64,000 nt of DNA from Bacillota bacterium (GTDB lineage: Bacteria; Bacillota; Clostridia; Lachnospirales; Lachnospiraceae). The stretch covers positions 1 to 64,000 of the forward strand of contig JAEZFK010000082.1 of NCBI GenBank assembly GCA_023437715.1, given 5' to 3'. Both the position numbers and the translations under genes were made by a program. Positions 1-7,953 of this stretch are shown here, in pieces. The notes beneath the pieces are model-generated. The model made no database searches and was not told the DNA's origin. It was given only the letters and a program-made list of their open reading frames with translations. Numbering within the stretch: position 1 is the first letter of the stretch; every line of letters starts with the position of its first letter.

Positions 1-633
1 CCAGCAGGAGCAACCATCACTTATAAGGATGCAGAGGGTAACTACACACTGACGGAGAGTCCAACCAGAAAAGATGTCGGAACGACGACGGTAGAGTTCA
101 AGGCAAGCAAGTATGGGTATGCAGATGCAACAGGAAGTGCAACTGTGACAATTGAAGCTAAGCCAGTAACCATCACGGCAGCAGACAGCAGCAAGGTATA
201 CGGTAATGCAGACCCGGCATTTGAGAATGCACAGATAAGCGAATATATCGGGAACGACTTAGTTAACGTAGATCTGAAAGTGACCCGGAGCGATGCCAGT
301 GATGATAGCGTAAAGGTCCACGAAGGCGTACTGAGTATTGGAAAGACAGCAGCCGAGTTAAATGAAACGTATGGAAACTACAGCTTCACAGTAGTACCGG
401 CAGATTTTACAATTACGCTGAATGAAAATGGTTTGAGCGTAAGTGCAGAGAACGTAACGGGGACATATGATGGAACCAGTTACGGAATAAGGCCGGTAAG
501 CGTACCAGCAGGAGCAACCATCACTTATAAGGATGCAGAGGGTAACTATACACTGACGGAGAGTCCAACCAGAAAAGATGTCGGAACGACGACGGTAGAG
601 TTCAAGGCGAGCCTGTATGGGTATGCAGATGCT
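1..633 (+). repeat. Near-identical direct repeat within the MBG surface-protein gene
   Basis: Bases 1-129 match 505-633 with about four mismatches by eye (for example actacacact against actatacact). The offset of 504 bp equals 168 codons, so one full domain unit was duplicated in frame. The first copy may continue upstream of the window. Confidence 0.85.
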
Positions 634-1725
634 TATGGAAGCGCAGATGTGATAATCAGTAAGAAAGACGTAACAATCACTGTCAATTCGATAAGCAAGA
701 ATTACGGGCAGAAAGATGCTGATCTAACATTCACAGGAACGATTGGCGATGGAGATCTGATTGATAAGGATGATTTGGGAATCGTAACGTATGGTCGTAA
801 AGATGATGACCGTGATAAAGAGAATGTCGGAGATGATATCACATTAACAGCTTTTTATGAATCAAATGCGAACTATACAGTAACGATTATTCCCGGTAAG
901 TTAACAATTGTTGCCTCTGATGAAAATGCAGTAGTAATAACAGGGCGTCAAGTTACCTATGACGGAAGTGCCTATGGTTTGACCGATGCACATGCAGTAA
1001 GAGAAAGTTCAACCTTACATTACTCAACCGACAATGTGACATTTACAGAAGAGGCACCTACGTTTACAGAAGCTGGCGTCTACGTAGTATACGTTAAGGC
1101 TACCAATCCTAATTATAGTGAAACAGCGGTAGTAGAAGGAAAGGTAATCATCAACAAACGTAATATTACATTTACAGCCGGTTCTGCAAGTAAAACCTAC
1201 GATGGTAATCCATTAACGAATAATTCTACAACAATTACTTCAGGAACTATTGCGGATGGGCAGACGTGGACGGTGAAAGTAACCGGAAGCCAGACTGCTG
1301 TAGGAACAAGTAAGAATGTAGCAAGTGGAGCTGTAATAAGAGATGGAGAAAGAGATGTGACTGCGAATTACAATATTAGTTACATTTCAGGTGACTTGAC
1401 CGTCACATCGTCCGGAGGCAGTTCCGGCGGAGGCGGAGGCGGCGGCAGTTCCAGTGGCGGAGGCCCAAGCTCAAGCCGTCCTTACACCAATGGAGGTCCT
1501 GGTGACGCAACGGTTACCATTGATCCAGGGCAAATTCCGTTAGCAAGTCTGCCGGAAGATAACAGTGCAACAAATCTCGTCCTGATCGACGATGGAAACA
1601 TCCCCTTAGCCGGACTTCCAAAGACCGGTGATAAGACACCTGTACAGGGCGTTGCAGCAATCGTATCCGGACTCCTCCTGGCAGCTTATATGGCAATCAG
1701 CCGTAGACGCAGAGACGAAAGATAA
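1..1725 (+). CDS. MBG-domain, LPKTG-anchored cell-surface protein (5' end outside window)
   Basis: The reading frame is open from base 1, so only the C-terminal ~574 codons are present. The visible part is a chain of beta-sandwich MBG-type repeats, recognisable by recurring motifs such as KVYGNADPAF, YDGTSYG, KNYGQKDADL and KTYDGNPL. A Gly/Ser-rich linker follows (about 1411-1475), then the sorting signal: LPKTG at 1615-1629, a hydrophobic stretch (VAAIVSGLLLAAYMAI) and a basic tail (RRRRDER). Such a signal means sortase cleavage and covalent attachment to peptidoglycan, with the repeats displayed outside the cell. Two segments 504 bp apart (1-129 and 505-633) are almost identical, showing recent unit duplication. 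Adhesion is the usual guess for the family, but no ligand can be read from the sequence. Confidence 0.9.
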   Translation, partial: PAGATITYKDAEGNYTLTESPTRKDVGTTTVEFKASKYGYADATGSATVTIEAKPVTITAADSSKVYGNADPAFENAQISEYIGNDLVNVDLKVTRSDASDDSVKVHEGVLSIGKTAAELNETYGNYSFTVVPADFTITLNENGLSVSAENVTGTYDGTSYGIRPVSVPAGATITYKDAEGNYTLTESPTRKDVGTTTVEFKASLYGYADAYGSADVIISKKDVTITVNSISKNYGQKDADLTFTGTIGDGDLIDKDDLGIVTYGRKDDDRDKENVGDDITLTAFYESNANYTVTIIPGKLTIVASDENAVVITGRQVTYDGSAYGLTDAHAVRESSTLHYSTDNVTFTEEAPTFTEAGVYVVYVKATNPNYSETAVVEGKVIINKRNITFTAGSASKTYDGNPLTNNSTTITSGTIADGQTWTVKVTGSQTAVGTSKNVASGAVIRDGERDVTANYNISYISGDLTVTSSGGSSGGGGGGGSSSGGGPSSSRPYTNGGPGDATVTIDPGQIPLASLPEDNSATNLVLIDDGNIPLAGLPKTGDKTPVQGVAAIVSGLLLAAYMAISRRRRDER

Positions 1726-1783
1726 GAGCTAAAGAGCAGGGAAGAAAGAAACAAAAAAGAAACAAAATCAAACAATAAGCATT

Positions 1784-1830
1784 AAAAATGAGGCTCCGCA
1801 GTTTATCGCGGGGCCTCATTTTAGGCTTTT
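1784..1830 (+). terminator. Rho-independent terminator of the surface-protein gene
   Basis: A 12-bp stem, ATGAGGCTCCGC at 1788-1799 with GCGGGGCCTCAT at 1808-1819 (one G-U pair), is flanked by an A-run and followed by TTTTA. The short loop and T-rich tail fit an intrinsic terminator 60 bp after the stop codon. Confidence 0.85.
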
Positions 1831-1893
1831 ATTAAGCGCAGAATAACCGGCAGCCTCATGTAATTATAGGCTGCGATTCTATTTTTGCTGTTG

Positions 1894-3147
1894 CTATACC
1901 AATTTTATTACCTTTAAAAGTCTCATAAACGTCAGACGTCTTCTTATATATGGACTGAGCTGCAATGAGATTTCTTTTAAGTCTTCCTGCAGCCCTAAGT
2001 CTGTTAAAGAGGTGGGGCATCCAGCCTGTTCAAGGGTGGCTTTCATCCTGCCATATCCGGGAAGAGCAGAAAGAACAGCGGCAATCTCCCCTATTTTACT
2101 TTCACAGGCAGCAGCAATCTGAGGAGTCAGCAGATTTTCCTGATTTTCTTCCATAATCATATCATACAGGCCGGCAGGCTGAAAATATTTTTTAAGCAGA
2201 TCCCTTTCGAAATCCAGACTGGCAGAGATCGTGTATCTGCCGTCTTTTATGGCTCTCAATGCCTTTTCATACTGTTCCAGACACAGAAGCAGCCCCACGG
2301 AAACTTTTTCCCCATGCAGAGCGCTGACAGGGGGATTAATCACATGAATTTCCCATAGATGAGATAGATGATGCTCGGCGCCTGATGCCGGACGGGAGTT
2401 TCCCACCATCTGCATGGCAAGGCCTGACAGCAGAAGAGCGTACATCAGTTTTTCCATGCCGTCCATGGAGTCGTCCCGGATTTCTCCCAGGGCTGCTTCC
2501 GCTTCTTTGACAGCCTCTTCCATTAGATTGTATACATTTTCACAAAGATATTCTCCTGATACCAGGCTGGCGATCTTCCAGTCGGCAAGGCTGGTATATT
2601 TGCCCATCAAATCACCGATGCCCGCGGCAGTCAGACGGCGGGGAGCCTTTGAGAAAATGTTTGTATCTGCGACCACATAAAGGGGAGCCTGGGCCGGAAA
2701 TGTTTTCTTTAAGCCAAACCAGGTCATGGCGGCTACCGTGGATACAAAACCGTCTACGCTGGCTGCGGTAGGATATGAGATGAAAGGAATGGATTTCTTA
2801 TGACTTACAAAACGGGTCAGATCATGAATGGTGCCGCTCCCTACCGCTATTAAAACATCGGGAGCGGAGGGAAAGGAATTCATGACAACATCAACGTACT
2901 CATTGTCGGCGGCCACATTTTTTGCGGTGATTTCAATTACAGGATAGACTTCAAAAAGGTCTTTCAGGGCTTCCATGGAAGCGGCCCTTGTCCGTGAATC
3001 GCAGATAAATATGGGATTTTCATAAGGCTCTAAGAGCTTAGGCAGGAACCTGGTGGCCTGGGGCTCGATCCAGATGTTTTTTACGGAGATTTCATGGGTG
3101 TGGCCGCAGCTGCAGGGGGCTGAAAACCATTCTAAATTTATTTTCAT
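1894..3147 (-). CDS. egsA: sn-glycerol-1-phosphate dehydrogenase (AraM/EgsA family)
   Basis: This 417-residue protein belongs to the iron-containing-alcohol-dehydrogenase-like G1P dehydrogenase family, which reduces dihydroxyacetone phosphate to sn-glycerol-1-phosphate with NAD(P)H. The nucleotide-binding motif GSGTIHD is at residues 103-109. The metal-site region GIGDLMGKYTSLADW is at 176-190 with the ligand Asp179, and two His-containing metal motifs (GAEHHLSHLWE and SALHGEKVSVG) follow. The length suits bacterial AraM (about 395-420). It lies 43 bp downstream of a HAD phosphatase on the same strand and is probably co-transcribed with it. G1P is the archaeal lipid backbone; bacterial homologues make it for minor glycerolipids or other products. 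No PcrB-like prenyltransferase is in the window, so the fate of the product is open. The N-terminal CSCGH motif is a small oddity. Confidence 0.85.
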   Translation of the reverse strand: MKINLEWFSAPCSCGHTHEISVKNIWIEPQATRFLPKLLEPYENPIFICDSRTRAASMEALKDLFEVYPVIEITAKNVAADNEYVDVVMNSFPSAPDVLIAVGSGTIHDLTRFVSHKKSIPFISYPTAASVDGFVSTVAAMTWFGLKKTFPAQAPLYVVADTNIFSKAPRRLTAAGIGDLMGKYTSLADWKIASLVSGEYLCENVYNLMEEAVKEAEAALGEIRDDSMDGMEKLMYALLLSGLAMQMVGNSRPASGAEHHLSHLWEIHVINPPVSALHGEKVSVGLLLCLEQYEKALRAIKDGRYTISASLDFERDLLKKYFQPAGLYDMIMEENQENLLTPQIAAACESKIGEIAAVLSALPGYGRMKATLEQAGCPTSLTDLGLQEDLKEISLQLSPYIRRRLTFMRLLKVIKLV

Positions 3148-3190
3148 AGTCCTTATTCCTTTCTATCGTTATAGATCAATATTTGATGTT

Positions 3191-3829
3191 TTATAAGCTT
3201 TCCCGGCTTACAAAGTCTAATAGCTGGGAAAAGTGGCTGATGGCAGGAACGTCCTTTACAGTTCCATAACCATAGGAAGCAAAGATAAAGGGAACTCCGG
3301 CCTTTGTGGCTGCATCGTAATCGCCGGCGGTATCCCCTACGTAGGCGGCCTCTTCCAGATGGTTCCGTTCTATCAGATACTTAATATTTTCTGCTTTGCT
3401 TTTCCCGGTATTTCCAAAGCATTCTGTGTCGGTGATGAGAGGTTCAAGATCATATTTGCTCATAAACTGTTCAATATAACCTGTCTGGCAATTGCTGACA
3501 ATGTACAGGCGACAGCTCTTTGACAATTGGAGCAGAGTCTCCCTGACATGGGGATAGAGCAGTTCCGGTCCGGCCTTTTCCAGGAAGGCGGCCTGGGAAC
3601 CACAGCACTTAAGAAGCAGTTCGTCCCTGACTTCTTCATCAAGTTCGGGAAAGAGGCTTTCCGCAATGGCGGTCATGGTCTTTCCAAATTCCCGTTTCAG
3701 GATATCGGCGGTTGCCACAAGGGAGCTTCTGCCGTCTTCTCTTAAGATCTCATTCCAGGCTCTTGCGGAAACCTCCGTCGTGTCCCATAGGGTGCCGTCA
3801 AGGTCGAAAATCAGATGTTTTATATTCAT
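3191..3829 (-). CDS. HAD-superfamily phosphatase (phosphoglycolate-phosphatase-like)
   Basis: A 212-residue cytoplasmic HAD hydrolase. Motif I, FDLDGTLWD, is at residues 8-16 with nucleophile Asp9 and Asp11. Motif II is the Ser in YIVSN. The acidic motif is GDTAGDYDAA, and a helical cap occupies about residues 16-80. I start at the ATG at 3829, which follows an AAAGGA site; a longer in-frame reading to 3892 adds a non-conserved Thr/Ser-rich stretch. It is first in a pair with the G1P dehydrogenase, so glycerol phosphate or a related small phosphate is a plausible substrate, but that rests on context alone. Substrate choice cannot be read from motifs in this family. Confidence 0.85.
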   Translation of the reverse strand: MNIKHLIFDLDGTLWDTTEVSARAWNEILREDGRSSLVATADILKREFGKTMTAIAESLFPELDEEVRDELLLKCCGSQAAFLEKAGPELLYPHVRETLLQLSKSCRLYIVSNCQTGYIEQFMSKYDLEPLITDTECFGNTGKSKAENIKYLIERNHLEEAAYVGDTAGDYDAATKAGVPFIFASYGYGTVKDVPAISHFSQLLDFVSRESL

Positions 3830-3863
3830 GACATATTCCTTTCTTTTTCCTTTTGTTGATATT

Positions 3864-3892
3864 ATAATAGTGGAAGATGGATTTGTGGTCAA
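3864..3892 (-). promoter_or_regulatory. Sigma-A promoter of the HAD phosphatase/G1P dehydrogenase pair
   Basis: On the minus strand TTGACC (3887-3892) and TATTAT (3864-3869) are separated by 17 bp. The -10 lies 35 bp upstream of the HAD start codon. A DeoR-family regulator is divergent on the other side of this 115-bp gap and is the obvious candidate controller. Confidence 0.65.
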
Positions 3893-3944
3893 TATATGGC
3901 GATAACATTGAAGAATGAGCAGAAATGAGCAGTTTGGAGGTATA

Positions 3945-4739
3945 ATGAGCAGAAACCAGCGGGAGAAAGAGATTCTGGATATTTTAAAATCGACAAATTA
4001 TGCGACGGTGGAATTTTTGGCGTCAAAGCTTTTTATCAGCACATCCAGCATACGGCGGGATTTGTCCAGCCTGGAAAACAAGGGGTATGTCCGACGTTCC
4101 TACGGAGGTGTAACTCTTTTGTCCCAGCCAGCGTCTCTGACGCCGTTTTCCATGCGAAAGCAGGAGAACAAAAGGGAGAAGCTGTCTGTCGTCCGCAATG
4201 CGGCAGGCCTGATTCAGCCAGGGTCTGCCATATTCATTGACAGCTCTACCACGGCTTTAAACTTCGCTTTTGTGCTGAACGCAGAGCTGAATCTGACTGT
4301 ATATACCAATAACCTTCAGCTCGCTCATTTGCTTGCGTCAAAGCATGTGAGAACCTATACCGCCGGAGGCCTGGTTTCAGATTATAACAATGTTATAACT
4401 ACAGGCTATTATGCTCTTGACATGCTGAAAAATATTTACGTAGATCAGATGTTTTTTTCCTCGTCAGCCCTTAGTGAGGAGGGACAGGTGATGGATATTA
4501 ATGAGGAAGAGACCGCAGTACGGAAGTTCATGCTGACACACGCCAAAACAAAGGCTTTTCTCTGCCTGCAGGAGCGGTTTGGCAGAGTTTCCCAGCATGT
4601 GGTGACTGGGCTGGATGGAATTGACTGGGTGGTGTCTGATAAAGGGTTGCCGGATTCATTTACGGAAAAGTATCCGGGGACAGGGTTTATCAGCTCGGAG
4701 GGGCCAAGGGTTACAGAAAAAGAACCAAATCTGCATTAG
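3945..4739 (+). CDS. DeoR-family transcriptional regulator
   Basis: A 264-residue regulator with the DeoR layout. An N-terminal winged helix-turn-helix (REKEILDILKSTNYATVEFL, then STSSIRRDLSSLENKGYVRRSYGG) is followed by the DeoR sensor domain, which binds phosphorylated sugars in characterised members. I place the start at the ATG at 3945, four bases after TGGAGG; an upstream in-frame ATG at 3915 has no good ribosome-binding site. It is divergent from the HAD/G1P-dehydrogenase pair across 115 bp, so it probably represses that pair in response to a sugar or polyol phosphate. The effector is not known. Confidence 0.85.
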   Translation: MSRNQREKEILDILKSTNYATVEFLASKLFISTSSIRRDLSSLENKGYVRRSYGGVTLLSQPASLTPFSMRKQENKREKLSVVRNAAGLIQPGSAIFIDSSTTALNFAFVLNAELNLTVYTNNLQLAHLLASKHVRTYTAGGLVSDYNNVITTGYYALDMLKNIYVDQMFFSSSALSEEGQVMDINEEETAVRKFMLTHAKTKAFLCLQERFGRVSQHVVTGLDGIDWVVSDKGLPDSFTEKYPGTGFISSEGPRVTEKEPNLH

Positions 4740-4826
4740 AACAGCGTCTCAGAACCGGGAAAAATCCGGCAGATAAAGGCACTTATTTCAGGTCAAATTT
4801 TCCATTTTTCACGCCCGGAAAAAAGA

Positions 4827-4855
4827 TTGCCTAGTTTTATCTTTTATGCTATACT
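4827..4855 (+). promoter_or_regulatory. Sigma-A promoter of the PiT-DUF47 operon
   Basis: TTGCCT (4827-4832) and TATACT (4850-4855) with a 17-bp spacer. Transcription should begin near 4862, leaving about 190 nt of untranslated leader before the transporter. Confidence 0.75.
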
Positions 4856-4861
4856 AAATCT

Positions 4862-5052
4862 GGTTTGTCGTTTTTTAGCGCGCATCTGTGCGTCGAAAGG
4901 GGTAAAATCCATGATTTTGCCGCGTATTTCGACATGCGTCGAGGCAGCTGCCGCATGAGGACGAAATCATTTACACGCTGTACAGCATATATTTTGAACC
5001 TTTTAACGGCGGGAGATTGGCGTGCCCGCAATCTGAATTTGGGGGTGATTAT
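4862..5052 (+). promoter_or_regulatory. Structured 5' leader RNA of the phosphate-transporter operon
   Basis: The leader can fold into a nested stem: GTCGAAA (4892-4898) with TTTCGAC (4927-4933) enclosing GGTAAAAT (4901-4908) with ATTTTGCC (4914-4921). A second hairpin uses ATGCG/CGCAT (4934-4938/4952-4956). Two mutually exclusive helices lie near the end: GCGGG/CCCGC (5009-5013/5025-5029) and AGATTG/CAATCT (5014-5019/5029-5034). Alternative pairing just before the ribosome-binding site is typical of cis-regulatory RNA. I do not recognise a known riboswitch class. No gene lies in 4740-5052. Confidence 0.5.
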
Positions 5053-6114
5053 TTGGGTGTTTCCCTGAGTGAATTTTTAATGGAATTAACACGTAATTTA
5101 CCGCTTTTGGTAGTCTCGCTGCTGACCCTGGGAGTAATCCTGGTAAACGGCTGGACAGATGCGCCGAATGCGATTGCTACATGTGTTTCCACCCGCTCTT
5201 TAAGACCCAGAACCGCTATTATGATGGCGGCAGTTTTGAACTTTGCCGGAATTTTGATTATGACTTCGGTGAATGCCACGGTTGCGATGACGATTTACAA
5301 TATGGTGGATTTCGGTCAGGGCACCAATGTGGCAGGAGACGCTTTGACAGCTCTTTGCGCGGCTTTGGCAGCCATTGTTTTATGGGCAGTGATGGCATGG
5401 AGGTTTGGAATTCCAACCAGTGAGAGCCACGCGCTGATCGCAGGCTTGAGCGGTTCAGCCATTGCACTCCATGGAAGTTTTTCGGGAATCAACGGCAGCG
5501 AGTGGATCAAAGTTATTTACGGATTGGTGATTTCAGCTGTTCTGGGCTTTACTTTAGGCTGGCTCATGACGCGGATCACGGAATTTGTGTTCCGAAAGGC
5601 GGACAGGGCTCAGTCGCAGCCGTTTTTCCGGGGAGCACAGATCGCAGGTGCGGCAGCCATGGCCTTTATGCACGGCGCGCAGGATGGCCAGAAGTTTATG
5701 AGTGTGTTTTTATTGGGCACCTTTTTGGCGAGAGGAGACAGCTCGGCCAGCAACTTCGGCGTTCCGCTGTGGCTTATGGTCCTTTGTGCGGTGGTAATGG
5801 GTCTGGGAACCTCTATCGGAGGCATGAGAATTATTAAAACCGTGGGAATGAGCATGGTAAAGCTGGAGAAGTATCAGGGCTTTTCGGCGGATATTGCAGC
5901 GGCAGGATGTCTGCTGATTTCAACGCTGACCGGTATGCCCGTCAGCACGACCCACACAAAGACCACGGCAATGATGGGCGTAGGAGCATCCAAGCGGATC
6001 AGCGCCGTAAACTGGGGCGTTGCCAGGGAAATGGCATTGGCCTGGATACTGACCTTTCCGGGCTGCGGACTGGTTGGATTTTTGATGACGCATCTGTTTT
6101 TGCTTATTTTTTAG
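5053..6114 (+). CDS. pit: PiT-family inorganic phosphate transporter
   Basis: A polytopic membrane protein of about 353 residues that imports phosphate (or metal-phosphate) using an ion gradient. Both PiT signatures are visible: GWTDAPNAIAT near the N terminus and HGAQDGQKF in the second repeat half. Around ten hydrophobic segments fit the family. The start is uncertain. I prefer TTG at 5053, preceded by GGGGGTGAT (5041-5049), a near-complete match to the anti-Shine-Dalgarno sequence; the next in-frame ATG is at 5080. A DUF47 protein follows after 29 bp, the standard PiT partnership. The long structured leader suggests control after transcription initiation. Confidence 0.88.
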   Translation: MGVSLSEFLMELTRNLPLLVVSLLTLGVILVNGWTDAPNAIATCVSTRSLRPRTAIMMAAVLNFAGILIMTSVNATVAMTIYNMVDFGQGTNVAGDALTALCAALAAIVLWAVMAWRFGIPTSESHALIAGLSGSAIALHGSFSGINGSEWIKVIYGLVISAVLGFTLGWLMTRITEFVFRKADRAQSQPFFRGAQIAGAAAMAFMHGAQDGQKFMSVFLLGTFLARGDSSASNFGVPLWLMVLCAVVMGLGTSIGGMRIIKTVGMSMVKLEKYQGFSADIAAAGCLLISTLTGMPVSTTHTKTTAMMGVGASKRISAVNWGVAREMALAWILTFPGCGLVGFLMTHLFLLIF

Positions 6115-6143
6115 AGTGAATCATTCTGAGAGGAGAACGGAAC

Positions 6144-6767
6144 ATGGCAAGAAAAAGCGGTGGTGAGTATTTTTCACTGTTTGTTGATATGGCAGAGGTA
6201 GCGCTGAAAACGCAAAAGATGCTGACGGAGATGCTGACGGATTTTAATCCGGACAATCTGACCGATCAGCTTGAGAAGCTGCACAGGCTGGAGTCCGAAG
6301 GAGACAGGCATACTCATGAGCTTATGAAACGGGTTGTAAAGGATTTCGTGACCCCGATTGAGAGAGATGATATCATTGCTCTCGGAAGAGAGCTTGACGA
6401 CATTACCGATGCAATTGAGGATGTGCTGATTAAGATTTACATGTATAATATCCGGTCCATTACCCCGGAAGCAATGGAAATGCTGAAGGTTGTGGGGCAG
6501 TGCTGTGAGAAAGTATATTCTATTGTTAACGAATTTGCGAATTTCAGGAAGGCTTCAACGATTTTGCCCGATATTATTGAAATCAATCGTCTGGAGGAGC
6601 AGGGAGACCACCTGTATATGCAGGCATTCCGCAAGCTCTTTACCCGGAACGGAGATCCCTTAGAGACTATGGGCTGGTCCGAGGTTTACCGGCAGCTGGA
6701 AAAATGCTGCGATACCTGCGAGCATGCTGCGGATGTAATTGAAGCAGTAATTGTAAAAAATACTTAA
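6144..6767 (+). CDS. DUF47/PhoU-like accessory protein of the PiT transporter
   Basis: A 207-residue, almost wholly helical cytoplasmic protein of the DUF47 (TIGR00153) family, distantly related to PhoU. Acidic/aromatic helices (LEKLHRLESEGDRHTHEL, ELDDITDAIEDVLIKIYMYN, RLEEQGDHLYMQAF) supply the ExxxD-type metal-contacting motifs seen in PhoU-like bundles. It starts after AGAGGAGA and lies 29 bp behind the PiT gene. In other bacteria such pairs act together, with the DUF47 protein thought to control or support PiT transport. A terminator follows, so the operon has two genes. Confidence 0.88.
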   Translation: MARKSGGEYFSLFVDMAEVALKTQKMLTEMLTDFNPDNLTDQLEKLHRLESEGDRHTHELMKRVVKDFVTPIERDDIIALGRELDDITDAIEDVLIKIYMYNIRSITPEAMEMLKVVGQCCEKVYSIVNEFANFRKASTILPDIIEINRLEEQGDHLYMQAFRKLFTRNGDPLETMGWSEVYRQLEKCCDTCEHAADVIEAVIVKNT

Positions 6768-6786
6768 ATCAGGCGGCGGGTATAGG

Positions 6787-6843
6787 AGTCACCACTTATA
6801 TTTGACAGGAGTTTCCTGCCGGATATGGGAGGTGATTTTTTTA
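6787..6843 (+). terminator. Terminator of the PiT-DUF47 operon
   Basis: AGTCACC (6787-6793) pairs with GGTGAT (6831-6836) around an inner hairpin, ACAGGA/TTCCTG, and a run of T follows to 6843. Confidence 0.7.
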
Positions 6844-6919
6844 TGCAGCCGGCAAAAAAACGTAACTGCGCCCTGAGAAAGGGAATAGTATAAGGTAAAA
6901 GATTATGTGAAATGGTATT

Positions 6920-7738
6920 ATGGGCTATTATATAACAGTTGACGGAGATGTTAATATTTACGTTGAGGACTTGAATCCGGAGTGTAAAGAAACGATTTTA
7001 TTTCTTCATGGCTGGCCGGGAAGCCACAAGCTTTTTGAGTATCAGTTTGATGTTCTTCCTCAGATGGGCTTCCGGTGCATTGGAATCGATACAAGGGGCT
7101 TTGGAGATTCCGACAAACCATTCTGCGGGTATGATTATGACCGCCTGGCAGATGATGTGAGAGAGGTCATAGAAGCATTGAACTTACAGAACCTCACTCT
7201 GGCAGGCCATTCTACCGGAGGAGCCATTGCCATAAGGTACATGGCAAGATACAGTGGGTATGGGGTATCAAGGCTTGCATTATTTGCTGCAGCTGCCCCA
7301 AGCCTCATAAAACGTCCTGATTTCCCATATGGGCTGGATAAGGAAGCGGTGCTTCAGATCATTGACGGCACCTACGCCGACCGTCCCAACATGCTGAGGA
7401 ATTTTGGAGATATGTTTTTCTTCCAGCACATCACCCAGCCGTTTTCTGACTGGTTCTTCCAGATCGGTCTCCAGGCCGCAGGCTGGGCCACGGCCGCAGT
7501 CTCCAATACCTGGATCAGAGAGGTGCTGTTTTCTGATTTAAGCGCGATTAATGTTCCCACCCTGATTATTCACGGGACCCATGACCAGGTGGTGCCCTTT
7601 GTATTGGGAGAAATCCAGCACCAGTATATAAGCAATTCTATTCTTATGCCTTTTGAGCTCAGCGGCCATGGTTCATTTTATGACCAGAAGGATGAATTCA
7701 ATAAGGCTTTGGCTGAGTTTGCAGGGAACAAAGGTTAA
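6920..7738 (+). CDS. Alpha/beta hydrolase (haloperoxidase/esterase-like)
   Basis: A 272-residue single-domain alpha/beta hydrolase. The oxyanion motif HGWPGS is at 30-35. The nucleophile elbow GHSTGG is centred on Ser98, the acid is Asp in GTHDQVV, and the catalytic His is in SGHGSFYD. The triad is complete, so it is probably active. The fold family includes non-haem chloroperoxidases, esterases and epoxide hydrolases, and the substrate cannot be chosen from sequence. There is no signal peptide. The ribosome-binding site is weak. It appears monocistronic, between the PiT terminator and the convergent chemoreceptor gene. Confidence 0.8.
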   Translation: MGYYITVDGDVNIYVEDLNPECKETILFLHGWPGSHKLFEYQFDVLPQMGFRCIGIDTRGFGDSDKPFCGYDYDRLADDVREVIEALNLQNLTLAGHSTGGAIAIRYMARYSGYGVSRLALFAAAAPSLIKRPDFPYGLDKEAVLQIIDGTYADRPNMLRNFGDMFFFQHITQPFSDWFFQIGLQAAGWATAAVSNTWIREVLFSDLSAINVPTLIIHGTHDQVVPFVLGEIQHQYISNSILMPFELSGHGSFYDQKDEFNKALAEFAGNKG

Positions 7739-7904
7739 GATAAGGGAAGAAAGGCTTTCATCAGGGGAACATACCGTATGGAAATGGGGAACCTGTCAGA
7801 GAAGAAGAAATTGAGAAACCATAAAAAGGCTATGGCAGGACGGCAATCAAAAAGTGCACCTTAGTGAATCTGGAATAAAGGAGTTTTAAATAGAGATGAT
7901 GCGA

Positions 7905-7947
7905 AAAAAAGAACGGGGCATATATTTTTGACATGCTCCGTTCTTTC
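7905..7947. terminator. Bidirectional terminator between the hydrolase and the chemoreceptor
   Basis: A stem of AAAGAACGGGGCAT with ATGCTCCGTTCTTT (one G-U pair) has an A-run on the left and a T-rich right side. It can therefore stop the rightward hydrolase transcript and the leftward chemoreceptor transcript. The rest of 7739-7953 shows nothing else. Confidence 0.8.
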
Positions 7948-7953
7948 TATGAA

